Shown here: positions 10,559 through 21,983 of the stretch, piece after piece | Position numbering within the stretch: position 1 is the stretch's first letter | Layout: every line of letters begins with the position of its first letter | Assembly: GCA_963920635.1 (NCBI GenBank) | Contig: OY987299.1 | Span: forward strand, 21,034,901-21,098,900 | DNA from: Pseudeuparius sepicola | Taxonomy: Eukaryota; Arthropoda; Insecta; Coleoptera; Anthribidae | DNA: 64,000 nucleotides | Direction of reading: 5' to 3' | Notes under the pieces: model-generated | Seen by the model: only the letters and a program-made list of their open reading frames with translations | Told to the model about the DNA's origin: nothing | The model's database searches: none | Made by a program: the position numbers and the translations under genes

Positions 10559-10759
10559 TAAGTCACTACGATTGCACATACAGTCTGAATGTCAATAGTC
10601 CGTATGTTAACGGTCTAGTCCATATATGAAATGCCATGTCATTTACATACGGTCTGGGCTTAGACCGTATACATACGGTCTGTTTTCATATACGGGCTGT
10701 AACATATATACAAATCGACAAAAAATATTTTGTAAGGTATTTCCTTCAAAAAACGCTTA

Positions 10760-11130
10760 TTTTGACCTTATTACTTTTGTCAAAATGAAAATCCAAGGAC
10801 GACTACGATATTTTGTATACCCCCGATTTTTATGAAGAACATTTAGCGATTTTTATATTTAAGATCTGACACCATGTGTTGAAGTTGAGCAAAATAGGGA
10901 CTTCATGTCTAAAGTCCCTATTATTTCAAAACAGTTGAAGATTTAACAAGATTAAGTGTTGATGGATGGACGGAATTGCAAGAAGAAATATACAGAATTT
11001 ACTTCTCTATAGCGTCTGAATTCCTGACTTTTATTCGAATTTTATGCTGGTCAAGTTTGCCTTGGATTTTTAAAACAATGTTACTTAAAGTAAGACAAAT
11101 AAAATTTTTAAAAATATCAACAAATAAAAT
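10760..11130 (+). repeat. Family G fragment, copy 1
   Basis: Diverged partial copy of the element at 60358-61486. Shared landmarks are the ATTTAGCGATTTTT and AGATCTGACACCA region, and the later GAATTTTATGCTGGTCAAG block matching GAATTTTATTCTGATCAAG. No coding capacity. Confidence 0.65.
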
Positions 11131-11240
11131 ATATGTTAGTTTTAAGTTATCGCAGTTCTCTCGATATATGCGTTTTAATGTTACAAACATGTTTTAACTT
11201 ATTTGCTGTTTCTGATTGGTTACTTTTAAAGATAGCTATA

Positions 11241-12083
11241 CAGTGTGGTCATTTAAGTGTGCAACGTATGGGATTTTTTTTATTAATCGCACAACAAAAA
11301 TACAAATATTTCCAAAACTTGGTGTATGTTCGATAATCATATTAGGCGCACTTAGAATGGTTGCAGGTCAAACAGCATACCGGGTAGGTAAAAAAATATA
11401 AAGATTGTACAAGGGTAATGTACCCTTATTTCTGAAAATTCAGCAAAATATTATTAAGAAAAGTTGTCTAGAATAAAAGTTATGCCAAAATACCAAAAAA
11501 AGGCCTCCTAATAAAAAATTTTTTTTTTTGAAAAACATTAATAAACTCCTAAAAAAATTTGTTTTAATATTCACCCTAAACAATTTCATAAATCAATCAA
11601 AATTAAACAATTTCTCATAACTTTTCTCAAATTCAAGCATATTTGTATTATATTAAACCAAACTTTAAAATTTCGCAAAAATTCTTCTGAACAAGATAAA
11701 ACATTAGTAATGATAATGTGTATATTAAAAAAACTCTCATTTAAGGTGCAAAATTTTTATTCTAAATGTTTATTAAGAAACTGGAAATTAATTGACGACC
11801 ATTTTTTTTCTTAGGAGGCTATGTTTTGGTATTTAGGTATAGCTTTTAATTCTAAACAATTTTCTTAATAACCTTTTGATGCATTTTTTGAAATAAGGGT
11901 ACTTTACTCTTGTGCAATTTTTATATTTTTTTACCTACCCCGTATGCTGTTTAACTTGCAACCATTCTAAGTGCACCTAATATGATTATTGAACATGCAT
12001 TAACTTTCGGCAATGTCTGTATTTTGGTTGTGCAATTAATAAAAAAAAGTCCCATAATGTTGCACACTTAAATGACCACACTG
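11241..12083. mobile_element. Rep-C element, copy 1, with TA duplication
   Basis: Inverted ends CAGTGTGGTCATTTAAGTG and (inverse) CAGTGTGGTCATTTAAGTG lie between TA at 11239-11240 and 12084-12085. The arms extend over about 150 bases, down to the AGCATACCGGGTAGGTAAA region. The second copy is 42989-45371. Open frames in the arms (for example 11216-11401) recur in the other copy only because the DNA is repetitive. No transposase. Confidence 0.88.
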
Positions 12084-12938
12084 TATAAAACTATACCTAT
12101 ATGGAACAAAACGAACCTAAAAAAACCCAAAACATATAGGGTGTCTCAAAAATCTGATCAAGTGATGCTCACTTCCGGTCGAACCCGAAGTCACTACTAA
12201 TATTCCGTGTTAAATCTAACTTTACAGTTTTTTTGGAAAAGGATATTTTTGAAGTAACTTTTTAACACCCTGTATATTACGTTTGACGCCATATTCTAAT
12301 TCCTTGAAAAATTATACACAAGTTTACTGTTTGAATCTTCTTGAATCTTTAAAATTACAGAGAAAATGGGGTTTATCACGTTAACGGGCACAGCCTGTAC
12401 ATTGGGTCCCTTGAAGAGGGAATAACGGTTATCATCCTAATAACTTTTTTATTTTCTTGTTGATTTTTGCAAAAATTTCATTCTAAGGTATTGATTTTTA
12501 AGTAACTCCTTCGGGGGCCTTGAGACGGAGCACTTTTGGGCTACATAACCTTTTTTTAACTTATTATTATTTCGAAGCAAATAAGATACTCTTTACCAAT
12601 TTTTAAAAAATCAATCAATCAATCAAGCCACAGTTTTTCAGTTTTTAAAATAGTTCATACAATGTGTTCACGGATAAAGTTGAAAAGAGAAGAAAATTCA
12701 TTCTTTATAAAAATCCTAAAAACCTGCGTCTTCAGAAAAATAACTTTACCATATAAAAATTGTAGATATTTATAATAAATTAGGATATTGTACTGTATTT
12801 CATCAATCACAGTCCAAACTCGTTGCCTTGGCTCCCACCATTATTTTTTAGCCTTCACAAATCACAAATAAACTTGTCAGATATTATCACTGACCAAGAA
12901 TCGCACTAAAAAAAGATGCGACGGAAAATGCCTCTAAT
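12084..12938. other. Intron with a short ACACCCTGTA-ended repeat
   Basis: A 138-bp piece (12137-12274) begins AGGGTGTCTC and ends ACACCCT next to TA, typical of mariner-type MITEs but with very short inverted ends. The rest is AT-rich, and a CAATCAATCAATCAA run lies near 12610. Confidence 0.4.
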
Positions 12939-12941
12939 TTA

Positions 12942-13097
12942 GGCCAGGTTCATACAGCTTCTTTGTCTTTTAATTTTTCTATATATTCAAGAAATATTAA
13001 ATGTCATTGGTCAGTTCAAACCAAGGGACAAATGCCATTGGTTATTTCTTAAAGATAAAGTAAAATTAAAAGATAAATAAGCTGCATGAACCAGGCT
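12942..13097. mobile_element. Harbinger-like MITE with TTA duplication
   Basis: Ends GGCCAGGTTCATACAGCTT and (inverse) AGCCTGGTTCATGCAGCTT, both continuing into TCTTTTAATTTT, lie between TTA at 12939-12941 and 13098-13100. A 3-bp TTA duplication and GG-starting ends fit PIF/Harbinger. 156 bp, non-coding. Confidence 0.7.
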
Positions 13098-13590
13098 TTA
13101 ATCATAAAAATTATAAAACTGTAAGTAGAATACCCAAACTTAACATTTATTTGCTAAATCTTTGAGTAGGTTAGAAAACAATGCAGGCATGTTCATTGAA
13201 AGCTGATATAACTTTAGAGGGATTTTTACTTACAATATCATGAGAGAGCACATTTTTTCACAATCGTAAAAATTGTTAATTCATTTTTTTGTTTGTTTAA
13301 CAAGAGTAATGTTCACATGTAAGTTGGGATAAATTTAAATATTTTGTATTGGGACTTTAATATGGATTATAAACAACTTTGTTTCATAAATATTTTGTTT
13401 AAAATTTGCAGAAACTATATTTTTCTACAATAATGCTGAGATAGCCCTGATGATAGTCAATTTTAATATTTACCAACACCCTGTACATCTTATCTAAGAG
13501 TTTATATGACAAACTAATTTTTTTAGGAAACTGGAAGCAAGATTTTTTATAATGATTAATTTCCTTTTCGTAGTAAAAAGAATAACAAGA
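13098..13590. other. AT-rich intron with one dispersed repeat fragment
   Basis: The piece around 13418-13460 (TTTTTCTACAATAATGCTGAG, GATAGCCCTGA) has a diverged relative at 15950-15990. Nothing else recognised. Confidence 0.4.
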
Positions 13591-13598
13591 GCTCATAT

Positions 13599-14363
13599 CA
13601 AAGTCTAGAGAATACTATCTCTAGACTAGGGCTGTTCGATCTCCGAATTTCAGTATCGGAAATCGATACTGAAAAAATATCGATAAAATCGATCTTATCG
13701 ATATAATCGATCTTATCGATAAAATCGATCTTATCGATAAAATCAATCTTATCGATAAAATCGATCTTATCGATACATTCGATCTTATCGATCATGTTGA
13801 TAAAATCGATCTTATCGATAAAATCGATCTTATCGATAAAATCGATCTTATCGATATAATGGATCTTATTGATAAAATCGATATAATCAATTTTATTTAA
13901 GAAGATAGCCAAAAAAGGCCGATCGGCTTGCTGCGGACGCGGTCTGGACGCAATGGGTGCAGCAATTTCCTTTATTTTTGCAAACAATTTCAAAAGATAG
14001 ATATAATTGGAAAGATAGATAAAATCAAAAATATCGATAAAATCAAAAAGATCGATAAAATCGAAAAGATCGAAAATATCGATAAAATCGAAAAGATCGA
14101 AAATATCGAAAAGATCGTTAAAATCGAAAATATCGATAAAATCGAATAGATCGATAAAATCGAAAAGATCGATAAAATCGAAAAGATCGATAAAATCGAA
14201 AAGATCGATAAAATCGATAAGATCGATAAAATCGAAAAGATCGAAAATATCGATAAAATCGATATTTCGATTTATCGAAATTGAATATCGAGTATCGATA
14301 AAATCGATAGTATCGATACTTTCGATTTTATCGATATTTTGTCTCAGGCCTACTCTAGACTTT
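13599..14363. mobile_element. Second palindromic micro-insertion, split by a hAT-like element
   Basis: Removing the element at 13627-14352 and one copy of its 8-bp duplication leaves a 31-bp palindrome with arms CAAAGTCTAGAG and CTCTAGACTTT(G). Perfect 8-bp direct repeats GCTCATAT flank it at 13591-13598 and 14364-14371. The core shares its arms with 10384-10409. Confidence 0.55.
13627..14352. mobile_element. hAT-like element filled with TATCGATA minisatellite
   Basis: Ends TAGGGCTG and (inverse) TAGGCCTG lie between perfect 8-bp direct repeats CTCTAGAC at 13619-13626 and 14353-14360. The interior is two arrays of about 18-bp units. The left (about 13662-13890) is based on ATCTTATCGATAAAATCG and the right (about 14005-14335) on AAAAGATCGATAAAATCG, with a non-repetitive 100-bp spacer between. 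About sixteen TATCGATA octamers are visible. Long open frames on both strands (IDKIDFIDKI-type) are by-products of the repeat. Confidence 0.8.
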
Positions 14364-14371
14364 GCTCATAT

Positions 14372-16291
14372 TTGTTCAGAACATAATAAAATATTTTATA
14401 AAATGTTGAAAAGGGAGTATTTGGTAATGCTGAATACGAATCTAAAATCAATTCTATAACAAAATCGCTATTTTTTAGTCGACCCCAATTGTCTACAAAG
14501 AGTCGTCCGCCGGTAAGCAATCTTGATTACATCAAAACAATCACATTTTGGGTATAATCATTGAGAAAAATTTAATCACTTCCTTTTTTTCTAATAAGGC
14601 GAGAGAGTGTACTCATGAAAAGTGAAACACAGTGTATATATACCGTAGTGAAAGATATATTTTTTAGTCAGCGATGATATTGCCTCTTGTATTTCTTGAG
14701 CCCGGATTCTTTTCTACTGAAATGTATTCATCTTCAACAAGTGCCAGAATTAGAATTTCAGATCTTTATATCTAACCCGACCCTCTTCAGATATTTCAAC
14801 GGTTTCGATAAAAACTCCGTTTTGATTTAAATTCGGAATATAAAGAGGATAAATATTAGCTTTTCCTTCAAAAAATAGCAGACTGAAATTCACGAAAAGA
14901 ATCGTGCCAATAAGGTTGTCTTTCAATAAATTATGAACCAGGGGTACCTAATCTCCTGCTTAGCTGCCTAAATTATTAGTAGTATTTTTTATAATACCAC
15001 AGACCTATATAGATGATAAAACCCTAAACGTGGATCTATGCTTTGTGTTCACATCAAAAATATCCCTGTACTTCTTACAGCACGTGTCCACTTGTACCTG
15101 GAGAGCTTCAGCCCCTACAATCCAACTGTAAAACCCGATTTCATCGTACAATGCCCCGGATATGACCCACGGAGAACGAATCTCTTCTCGTCTAGTTTAT
15201 TTTTGAGAAAGCAAATTGTTTGACTAGTCCAATTTTGGCAATCTTTTAGTAGGTATAAATTATAAGCAGTTCAGTAGCTTCTGTTCCCTAAGTAAATGTT
15301 AATATAAATGTGCATATTATAACATGAAGCTAACGTTCGTAGCAGCAATTACAAGTGAGCATATTTAACCTTTAAAATGAAGATTTTACCATATACCTAC
15401 ATTGTTTAACAAAAAATATATTTTAGAAATGAGGTACCTAGTTAAATGTGGCTCATCTTTCTTCTGGTGTTAGAATCTAATTTGAGCCATAATAAATAAA
15501 TAAATAGTTTCGAAACTGGGAAAATTTTCAATATATTTTTTTTATTCTGAATAACACTTCTTTATAAAAGTTTGTCATATCTTTCAAAGAAAGCATCAAA
15601 TATATCACAGGATATGATGGCCAAAATAAAATGTAAATTTTTGCACGAGGGCATGAATTTTGAATCTGAGCTTTTATATTTATAATATGGTGCATGTAAT
15701 ATATCCTTAAGATTGATTTCTTGGAATTAAAATATTATAGCACAACTTAAGTTTCTACCGTCAAACATAACATTTGTCACTTTTTGTGAACTTTTTGAAA
15801 CTCTACATATAAACATATATTGCTGCTTTGTCCTTGTTTTTGTAAACTGTGCATTTATGTTGTATTTTATGTAATAAGCGCAACAACTTAATGTTTATTG
15901 CTTGCATGAGGCGTGAAAATTATAATTGTCCATCAACTTTTTGCACAGAATTTCATATATTTTTCTACAATACTGTGATAGCCCTGACGGGAACCAACTT
16001 TAGCCATAATAGAGTTACCTATAAACTTTTTACAGGAAAAATACAAAAAAGTTTTACGCTTTACACAATCGTCAAAGAAAATAGGAAATGAAAAAGGCAT
16101 GCTTAAATATAAAAATGATAAAAAAACATACATATAAACCTATTATACTTACATTTCAGTCCTACAGAAGAGGATAGGCATGAAAAGGGAAAAACCTGTA
16201 TTAGTAAACAGAAAAGTATTCAAAAACAAATATAGTAATTTGCATAATATCTAGGTTAATTCGTAAGAACAAGTCGAACAAAACGTTATTA
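14372..16291. other. Intron, nothing firm
   Basis: AT-rich, low-complexity sequence with scattered short frames. Only the 15950-15990 fragment has a partner (13418-13460). No RNA or promoter signal that I can support. Confidence 0.4.
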
Positions 16292-17020
16292 AATAGTTAT
16301 TTATGTACCAAGGCACTGAAATTCAACTTTTTATGACTCATGTGGAATTTACTTGCCGAGGCCTCTAGCCGAGGCAAATAAACCACATGAGTCATAAAAA
16401 GAACTTCAGTGATGAGGTACATATTATATTTTTTTTGAAATCGGAAAAAAAAAGTTTTATTAGACAAGAGAATAATCATACGGGATCACCCGTCCATGAA
16501 CCAACTGCGCGCGGCGTTGCTTGACTTTGACGATCGCTCTACCTAAAGTCTATCCAAGTTACAGCGGCAGTAGATAGAAACAAAGCCACATGACCGCATT
16601 GCGATCGATTACCAGGGTCTGACTAATATGAGATTCCCAGTGGCCTGTAATTCTGAACTAATTCTTTTAGAAGTTCTAAAAATTGTGTTTTTACCTTTCG
16701 TGGATCTTTATAAATTTCCTTAAATTAAGTATCAAAATAAATTTACAGAATATACTGCTCGCGATCCGATCTAAAATATGCAGGAAACTCGACTGAGGGA
16801 AGAGCCGGCCCTGCATATTCTGCTCGCCGCGTAAACACTTGACATTTTATGACGGCCAGACCAATAAGAGAATAGGTCACGTGGTGGCCAATGTTTCGAT
16901 CCACTGCCTCTGTAACTTGGATAGACTTTAGGTCAAGTATGACGACGTACGCCGCCTTAGAACAGGAAAACCAAACTGCTGCTTCTTGTGCAGCCTCCAC
17001 TTCACTGCCGATTTCAAGAA
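16292..17020 (+). repeat. Rep-A interspersed repeat, copy 3, interrupted
   Basis: Forward copy starting AATAGTTATTTATGTACC, with the hairpin at 16305-16420, GCGCGCGGCGTTGC and GACGATCGCTCTACC. It resumes after a MITE (16546-16928) with GGTCAAGTATGACGACGTAC and ends GCCGATTTCAAGAA. Relative to copy 2 it lacks about 280 bases between the CTTCTTGTGCAGCC block and the GCCGATTTC end. Confidence 0.8.
16546..16928. mobile_element. 383-bp TA-flanked MITE inserted in Rep-A
   Basis: Inverted ends AAGTCTATCCAAGTTACAG at both sides extend with mismatches over about 50 bp (GGCAGTRGATMGAAAC). TA duplications are at 16544-16545 and 16929-16930. The uninterrupted target ACCTAGGTCAAG is present in Rep-A copy 2 near 39281, which proves the insertion and its TA duplication. 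Confidence 0.9.
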
Positions 17021-20000
17021 AAATACAATTTTTAACGTCATTGTCAATTTCGAAAATTAAATTTTAAGACACCAGTGTTAAAAGTGAATGAATTAACACT
17101 ATTGTCTTATATAGAGTCTTCAAATAGTTGGGTCACTGGCGTCTCTTTTAACAACATTATATGAATTAAAATTTACAACCTGAAATTAGATTTGTTAGAT
17201 CGGCATTGTAACAATCCCTAATATTTATCGACACCGGTATAATAATAAGTTCGCTGCATTCTTATTTCTTCCGCAGTTTCAAAACGAAGAAATGTCGAAA
17301 CTTGTGGCAGATGCCTAACTTTAACCTTGATATTCGATCTCTGTGCCTGTGGTTCTAACCTAACTTGAAACACAGAAACTATAACTATAGCCTTTTTCTA
17401 TGCTTCAAAGAATAGAGTTTAATGTTAATTTTTATCTATCTAAATTTAGGATTCGTGTGTGTAAAATGTAAATTATGTTGATTACGGCCCTGTCCTGTAC
17501 GAAGTCGCATCGCGACAACGGCAAGAAAATTTTTGAGCATACTTGCCAGTTTCCCGATAAGCAATGCTTCGGCGGAAATAAATTTTTCTTCACTTAAAAG
17601 AATTAAAACTTGGTTACGTACCAATATGGTCCAAGACAGACGAAGTAATTTAGCCCTATTAAATATACACCGCAATATAGGTACCCATAAATGAAGAAAA
17701 TATCAGTTTGCGCGAAATAAGAGAAAATATTATTTTATTTTGTGATAAGTACATTATTTTTTAAATCTAAAGAATTATTGTGTCTTTTTGTGATTTTGTT
17801 TTGTTATGTTTATTATTTAAGTTTGTTTTTTATTTTGTTTGGGTAAAAATTTTTTTGTTTTTGTTTTTTTCTATAGAAATAAATTATTTTATTTTTTACA
17901 AAAATACATATTATATTCTAAAAATTTCCCTTACTCCGGCCCCTCACGAAAAATTTTTACCACGCCGCCCCACCGTTTAGATTTTCCTGGATCCGCCTCT
18001 GCAACAACCAATATATTGGTTATCGGGGTCAGAAGTTTGAGACACCGGTCCATCCACAGCATGGCCTTGTACCGAATATTTGCTACATTATTCGGTAAGA
18101 AGAAAGAAAATGGGGCAACGTCATGAAGTTGCCGGAAAACTAAGCTAAACAGGATCGTTGGTTTGCACGTTATATCTTTTACATGAAGATATAATGTATG
18201 TGGTTATTGAGTTTACGATACGTACCTACTTACATTACTTTATCTACTATTATTTCTCCACAATTTTGAACTCATAATTTATAATTGGTATGCCGTTTTT
18301 TCCACTAAATGGGCCAAACAAAGATACAACAAAAAATCGTATCGAAAAAGCTGCTAATTTTGAAAACTCGAGGTTTTTGCGACAGCTGTCTCATAAAAAT
18401 TACTCACACTCACAAGGGCTGTCCAACTTTAAAAACAAATTGGTATGTTTCTGGGAAAAAATATGTCACTGCGGTTTTTTTTCCACAATCTGGGATAACG
18501 AATTTTTCGCCTTAATAATTGGACATCAGTATATAATAGGTCTCAATTAAGAAGCTTGGTAGGTATTTCATTTTCGGCTTTCCTGTGTCTAAATTTGAAA
18601 CACCCTGTACAAACCAACCACAAGCTATGATAAAAAAAAACATCTTCTCTAAACTTTTTCTAAAGCCAAAGGATAAAGAACCGTTATCCTCTAAAGCCAA
18701 AGGAATAAAAACTCCAGGAAGGAGTCAAAGCTCTATGGATATTATAAAATACGTGAGACGGAAATCGCCCTGTGTAGGAACCAAGTTTTCTTCTATGCTT
18801 AGCTGTGCGGCTTGTGGCTCTTTCCTGGCTTGCAAGACTAAATGTTTGAGGATAATAATCCATCGGTAAGTAATTTTCTAATTTAAATGAACTTTTGAGG
18901 CCGTACACCAAAGTGGCATAGGCGTTTGTGTAGGTACCCACTTCTTCATAATTGGAAATTTAAAATTAGAATTGCTATATTATCAAGGATTTATAAACTT
19001 AAAGACATAAACGTGCCTTATTAACTTTGGCCTGTATTGTAGGTACCTACTGATTTTACGAAAAATAAGGATTTGTGCCTCGATTAGTTTGTTGAAACCA
19101 CTCAAAGGTGCACGCCACTGTGAAACTTGAAACGGCATACCATTATATGCAGGAACTATCCCTGTCGCACTTTAATCCCAAACTTGCTCCTTCCTGGGTT
19201 CTTTATTCATTGTCTAAAGCATAATACACACTACTTTATTTGATGGAAAATAAATCAAAACAAAAACGAAACTCCGGCATTACTTTGCCAGCTTAAAAAA
19301 AAACAGGAATAAAGCAGAAATGCCACTGTATTCCGCTTGGTGGAAAGTCAGAGTCACTCTAGACCTAACTCTTTTGTGAATCTTGAAAATCGACAATAAT
19401 ATTGTCAATTGCCACGTTTCTCCACTCACGGCTAAACTCTCAAAGCTTTATAAAGAAGATTTTTTATTGAAGAAGAGAAATCAAATAAACTTCGGCATTC
19501 GAAGGGCGACGGGCGCCAAAAGAAAATCCGTGATCGGTGGGCCAATAAGAATAAAGGTTTATATTCGATTGAGTAATTGAGGCATTCAACGTTCAAGCTT
19601 CAAAGGAATCGCATGGAGATTCATTTATGAAATAATTTATTTGGAATTAAAATACCTTGAAAAAAACTCGGTTAAAGGACAGATGATGTATTTAAGGGCT
19701 CGACATTAGACATGTCGGTTTCTTTAAAGCCAGGTTGGCACGTTTATAATTTAAATAGGTTTTATGTACTAAAAGTAGAAATTATAAAATGAGTTTTCTC
19801 TGTATTCTCGGAAGTACTGCCTTTTTCTATATATATCTAGAGGATCTTCATAAAATCCACGTGAACATTCAAGAACAATTTTTATTGTTAGCCCATTGTT
19901 TTTGAATGGATTTGGAAAATTTTGGATTCATCTTAGATGAAAAAAAAAACGTTTTCATTATTTATACGTTATAAAATCAAATATAATTCCTTAATAAAAT

Positions 20001-20379
20001 AATAAAAAGAAAACCACTTTAAACAAAAAAAACTATAAAGGACAAAAAATTCCATATATTAATAAAAAATATATGATTTTTTTTATTTAATTCTGATTAA
20101 TTTGATTTTTTCTAAAAAAATAAAAAAATCAGCAACCCTGCGAAAAGGAGATACCGTGTGTGCAGTTAAAAGCTATTTTAATAAGGGTTACAACTCCAAG
20201 AAAAAATTATTTCGTTTTCCCAAGGAACCAAACCAGTAAGTACCTACCTATCTTAGAATTATTCGAATACGCGGGTTCAACTATACGAGTATACAGGGTG
20301 ACCGTATTTGGAGTCTTTTACACATTCAGGGAAATTAGCTGTGTTTTTTTTTCCGGAAAATAAACCCTAATTAAAATAT
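17021..20379. other. AT-rich intron with transposon scraps
   Basis: Mostly unassignable. A TCCTGGATCCGCCTCTG block near 17985-18001 resembles the end of a DNA transposon, and ACACCCTGTAC at 18600 is a mariner-MITE-type end. Frames up to 95 codons here carry no recognisable domains. Confidence 0.4.
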
Positions 20380-20540
20380 GGAATTACACGGATGCGACTG
20401 GGGGCAGCCAGAGTCCGGAATCAAGTCTAGCCTGGAGAGGAAATGGGCCCGTTAATCGTGGACCAACATCCCCCGCGGATGAAACCGTAATTTCCCGAAT
20501 TTCCGCGGCGCTGTATGTGTTTAACACCGTTTATATCTGG
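20380..20540. other. GC-rich low-repeat patch
   Basis: Isolated GC-rich segment in AT-rich surroundings, with TCCCCCGCGGATGAAACC, GGGCCCGTTAATCG and ATTTCCGCGGCGC. No open frame or splice pattern fits a coding exon. It could be a conserved intronic enhancer. Confidence 0.35.
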
Positions 20541-20693
20541 TACCTATATAGCGCAAAATGGGAACTCCCCTTTATTTACTGAAAAAACAGAAACAGCATT
20601 TAGAACCAATACACAATTATTTATACAGCGTGTCCATTTACGAGTTTATGCCCAAAAATTCCCAGATAGAAGGCATCCTGATACCAGAATGCT

Positions 20694-21028
20694 GCATCGA
20701 TCGCACAGGAAATATTGCCTATGAAGAAAATCAGTTAGCTATAACATTGGCTGTTGTGGAACACCCTGAAATAAGTGTAAGACAACTGAGTTGGGATTTA
20801 GAAATAAGAAAGTCCTCAGTAGGACTCAAGATTCCAAAAAACAATTTCCAAAACATTCACCAATTACGTAAATCATACTTATCAAGTCTTGTTTACAATA
20901 ATTTTCATTTTGTGACAACTTTTTGCTGTTTGAAATTAAACAACGAACACAGAATACAAGCAGCAAATGAAATATTTACCAACTGTCAAACTAGAAACAA
21001 AACCATGGCCACCTATGAGTTCTCCTAA
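20694..21028 (+). pseudogene. Transposase N-terminal fragment (IS630/Tc1/mariner superfamily)
   Basis: The frame, open from ATG 20558 (upstream of the element), encodes AITLAVVEHPEISVRQLSWD and IRKSSVGLKIPKNNF. This is the helix-turn-helix 'vva-enP-iStRqlsrelgiskssv-ril' region of mariner-related transposases. A degenerate bridge to the catalytic core follows and stops at 21028. The DDE/D domain is absent. The reading start before the element is coincidental. Confidence 0.7.
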
Positions 21029-21312
21029 AACTTTTAACTTTTTATAATTTAATATTCTATTGCAGGTGTAGTAGGTATACAAAAATATGGTAAACTACAG
21101 ATTGTAACTGGTACTAACGCTTTTTTGATATGCAGCTTTTTAAATAAGTACAAGTTTGATTCTCGAGTAATTTGCATGTATGTAATAAGTAAAAAAGTTG
21201 CAAATTTTCTGTTTATACTGGATTTTTGAAAAAATTGCTAGATAGAGGTACTGTATTAGGTATCAAATTAAAGCTGAATGAATGCTCTATCCAATAGAAA
21301 TGTTAGATATAG

Positions 21313-21689
21313 GGTGTTCCATTTGAAAAAAATAGTAAATTAAGTTTGAAAATGTCGGAGTTTTGGCGGAAAAAAGTAAAACATCCTGTACAAAAATTTT
21401 CAACTTTGTTCTTAGTCATTAATAAAATGGTTAAGTGTAAATCCACAACCAAAGTTTCAAGAGCAAAAATTAAGCCGCAAGAAAAATATAGCAATATTAA
21501 TGAAGGGTTGGTATTTAGCAAAAAATACCTTAAAAAAATTATAACTTGGCAACGCCGCAGATAGAAGCGGAAATAATTTAGGGATGTATACTATACTTTG
21601 ATAGGCTTCATTTGCGATAAAAAAAAATTGGGTCGTTCCATTTAAAAAAATTTATTTTTTTGTCGCCACACTTTTTTGGAACACCCTGT
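21313..21689. mobile_element. Small nested MITE with GGGTGTTCCA ends
   Basis: Left end TAGGGTGTTCCATTTG and right end TTTTTTGGAACACCCTGTA are inverse copies next to TATA, with boundaries good to a few bases. A 72-codon frame inside has no recognised homology. Confidence 0.55.
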
Positions 21690-21983
21690 ATATACCAAAC
21701 TAATTTTAAAATGTGCTCCATCTTCCCTTATTAGGATCCCCCGAACGGATTTTTTTTATCCTGAAAAGGGAATAGTAAATGGACACGCTGTATAGCAAGT
21801 TCCATGTACCTAATATTATACATCTTTTGTAGGCATTTTTTAACTTTTTTCCCTAAAGTTCGCGATAAAATTTAAAAAAATTAGTTCACAATTCACCCCT
21901 TGAAAATAAAAGCCTTAAACGAACATTATTTTCATTGTTCTTCATAAAGTCTTTGATCCCCACCAACTTTATTTTTTTATATA

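Larger units (their letters stand above)
10095..10699. mobile_element. TA-flanked element rich in CCGTATGTAAACGG-type palindromes
   Basis: Ends CAGATCGTATATGTAAAACAG and the inverse of CTGTTTTCATATACGGGCTG form inverted repeats between TA dinucleotides (10093-10094 and 10700-10701). The interior carries about ten short imperfect palindromes built on TCCGTATGTAAACGGA, for example near 10127, 10187, 10595 and 10660. The unit is interrupted by another MITE at 10343-10558. Non-coding, Tc1/mariner-like by its TA duplication. Confidence 0.75.
20626..21790. mobile_element. Tc1/mariner-superfamily element with TA duplication
   Basis: Inverted ends CAGCGTGTCCATTTAC and (inverse) CAGCGTGTCCATTTAC lie between TA at 20624-20625 and 21791-21792. 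The left half carries the transposase N-terminal remnant. A second, smaller element with ends GGGTGTTCCA/TGGAACACCC (about 21313-21689) is nested in the right half. Confidence 0.82.

Noticed and set aside
11216..11401. Conserved frame also seen at 42914-43147 (IIILGA, TAYRVG)
   Set aside because: Conserved only because both are arms of the same Rep-C element; the inverse arm carries it too and no known domain is present.
13598..14149. Long IDKIDFIDKI-type open frames on both strands
   Set aside because: Produced by an 18-bp minisatellite without stop codons; same pattern in opposite strands and no start context.
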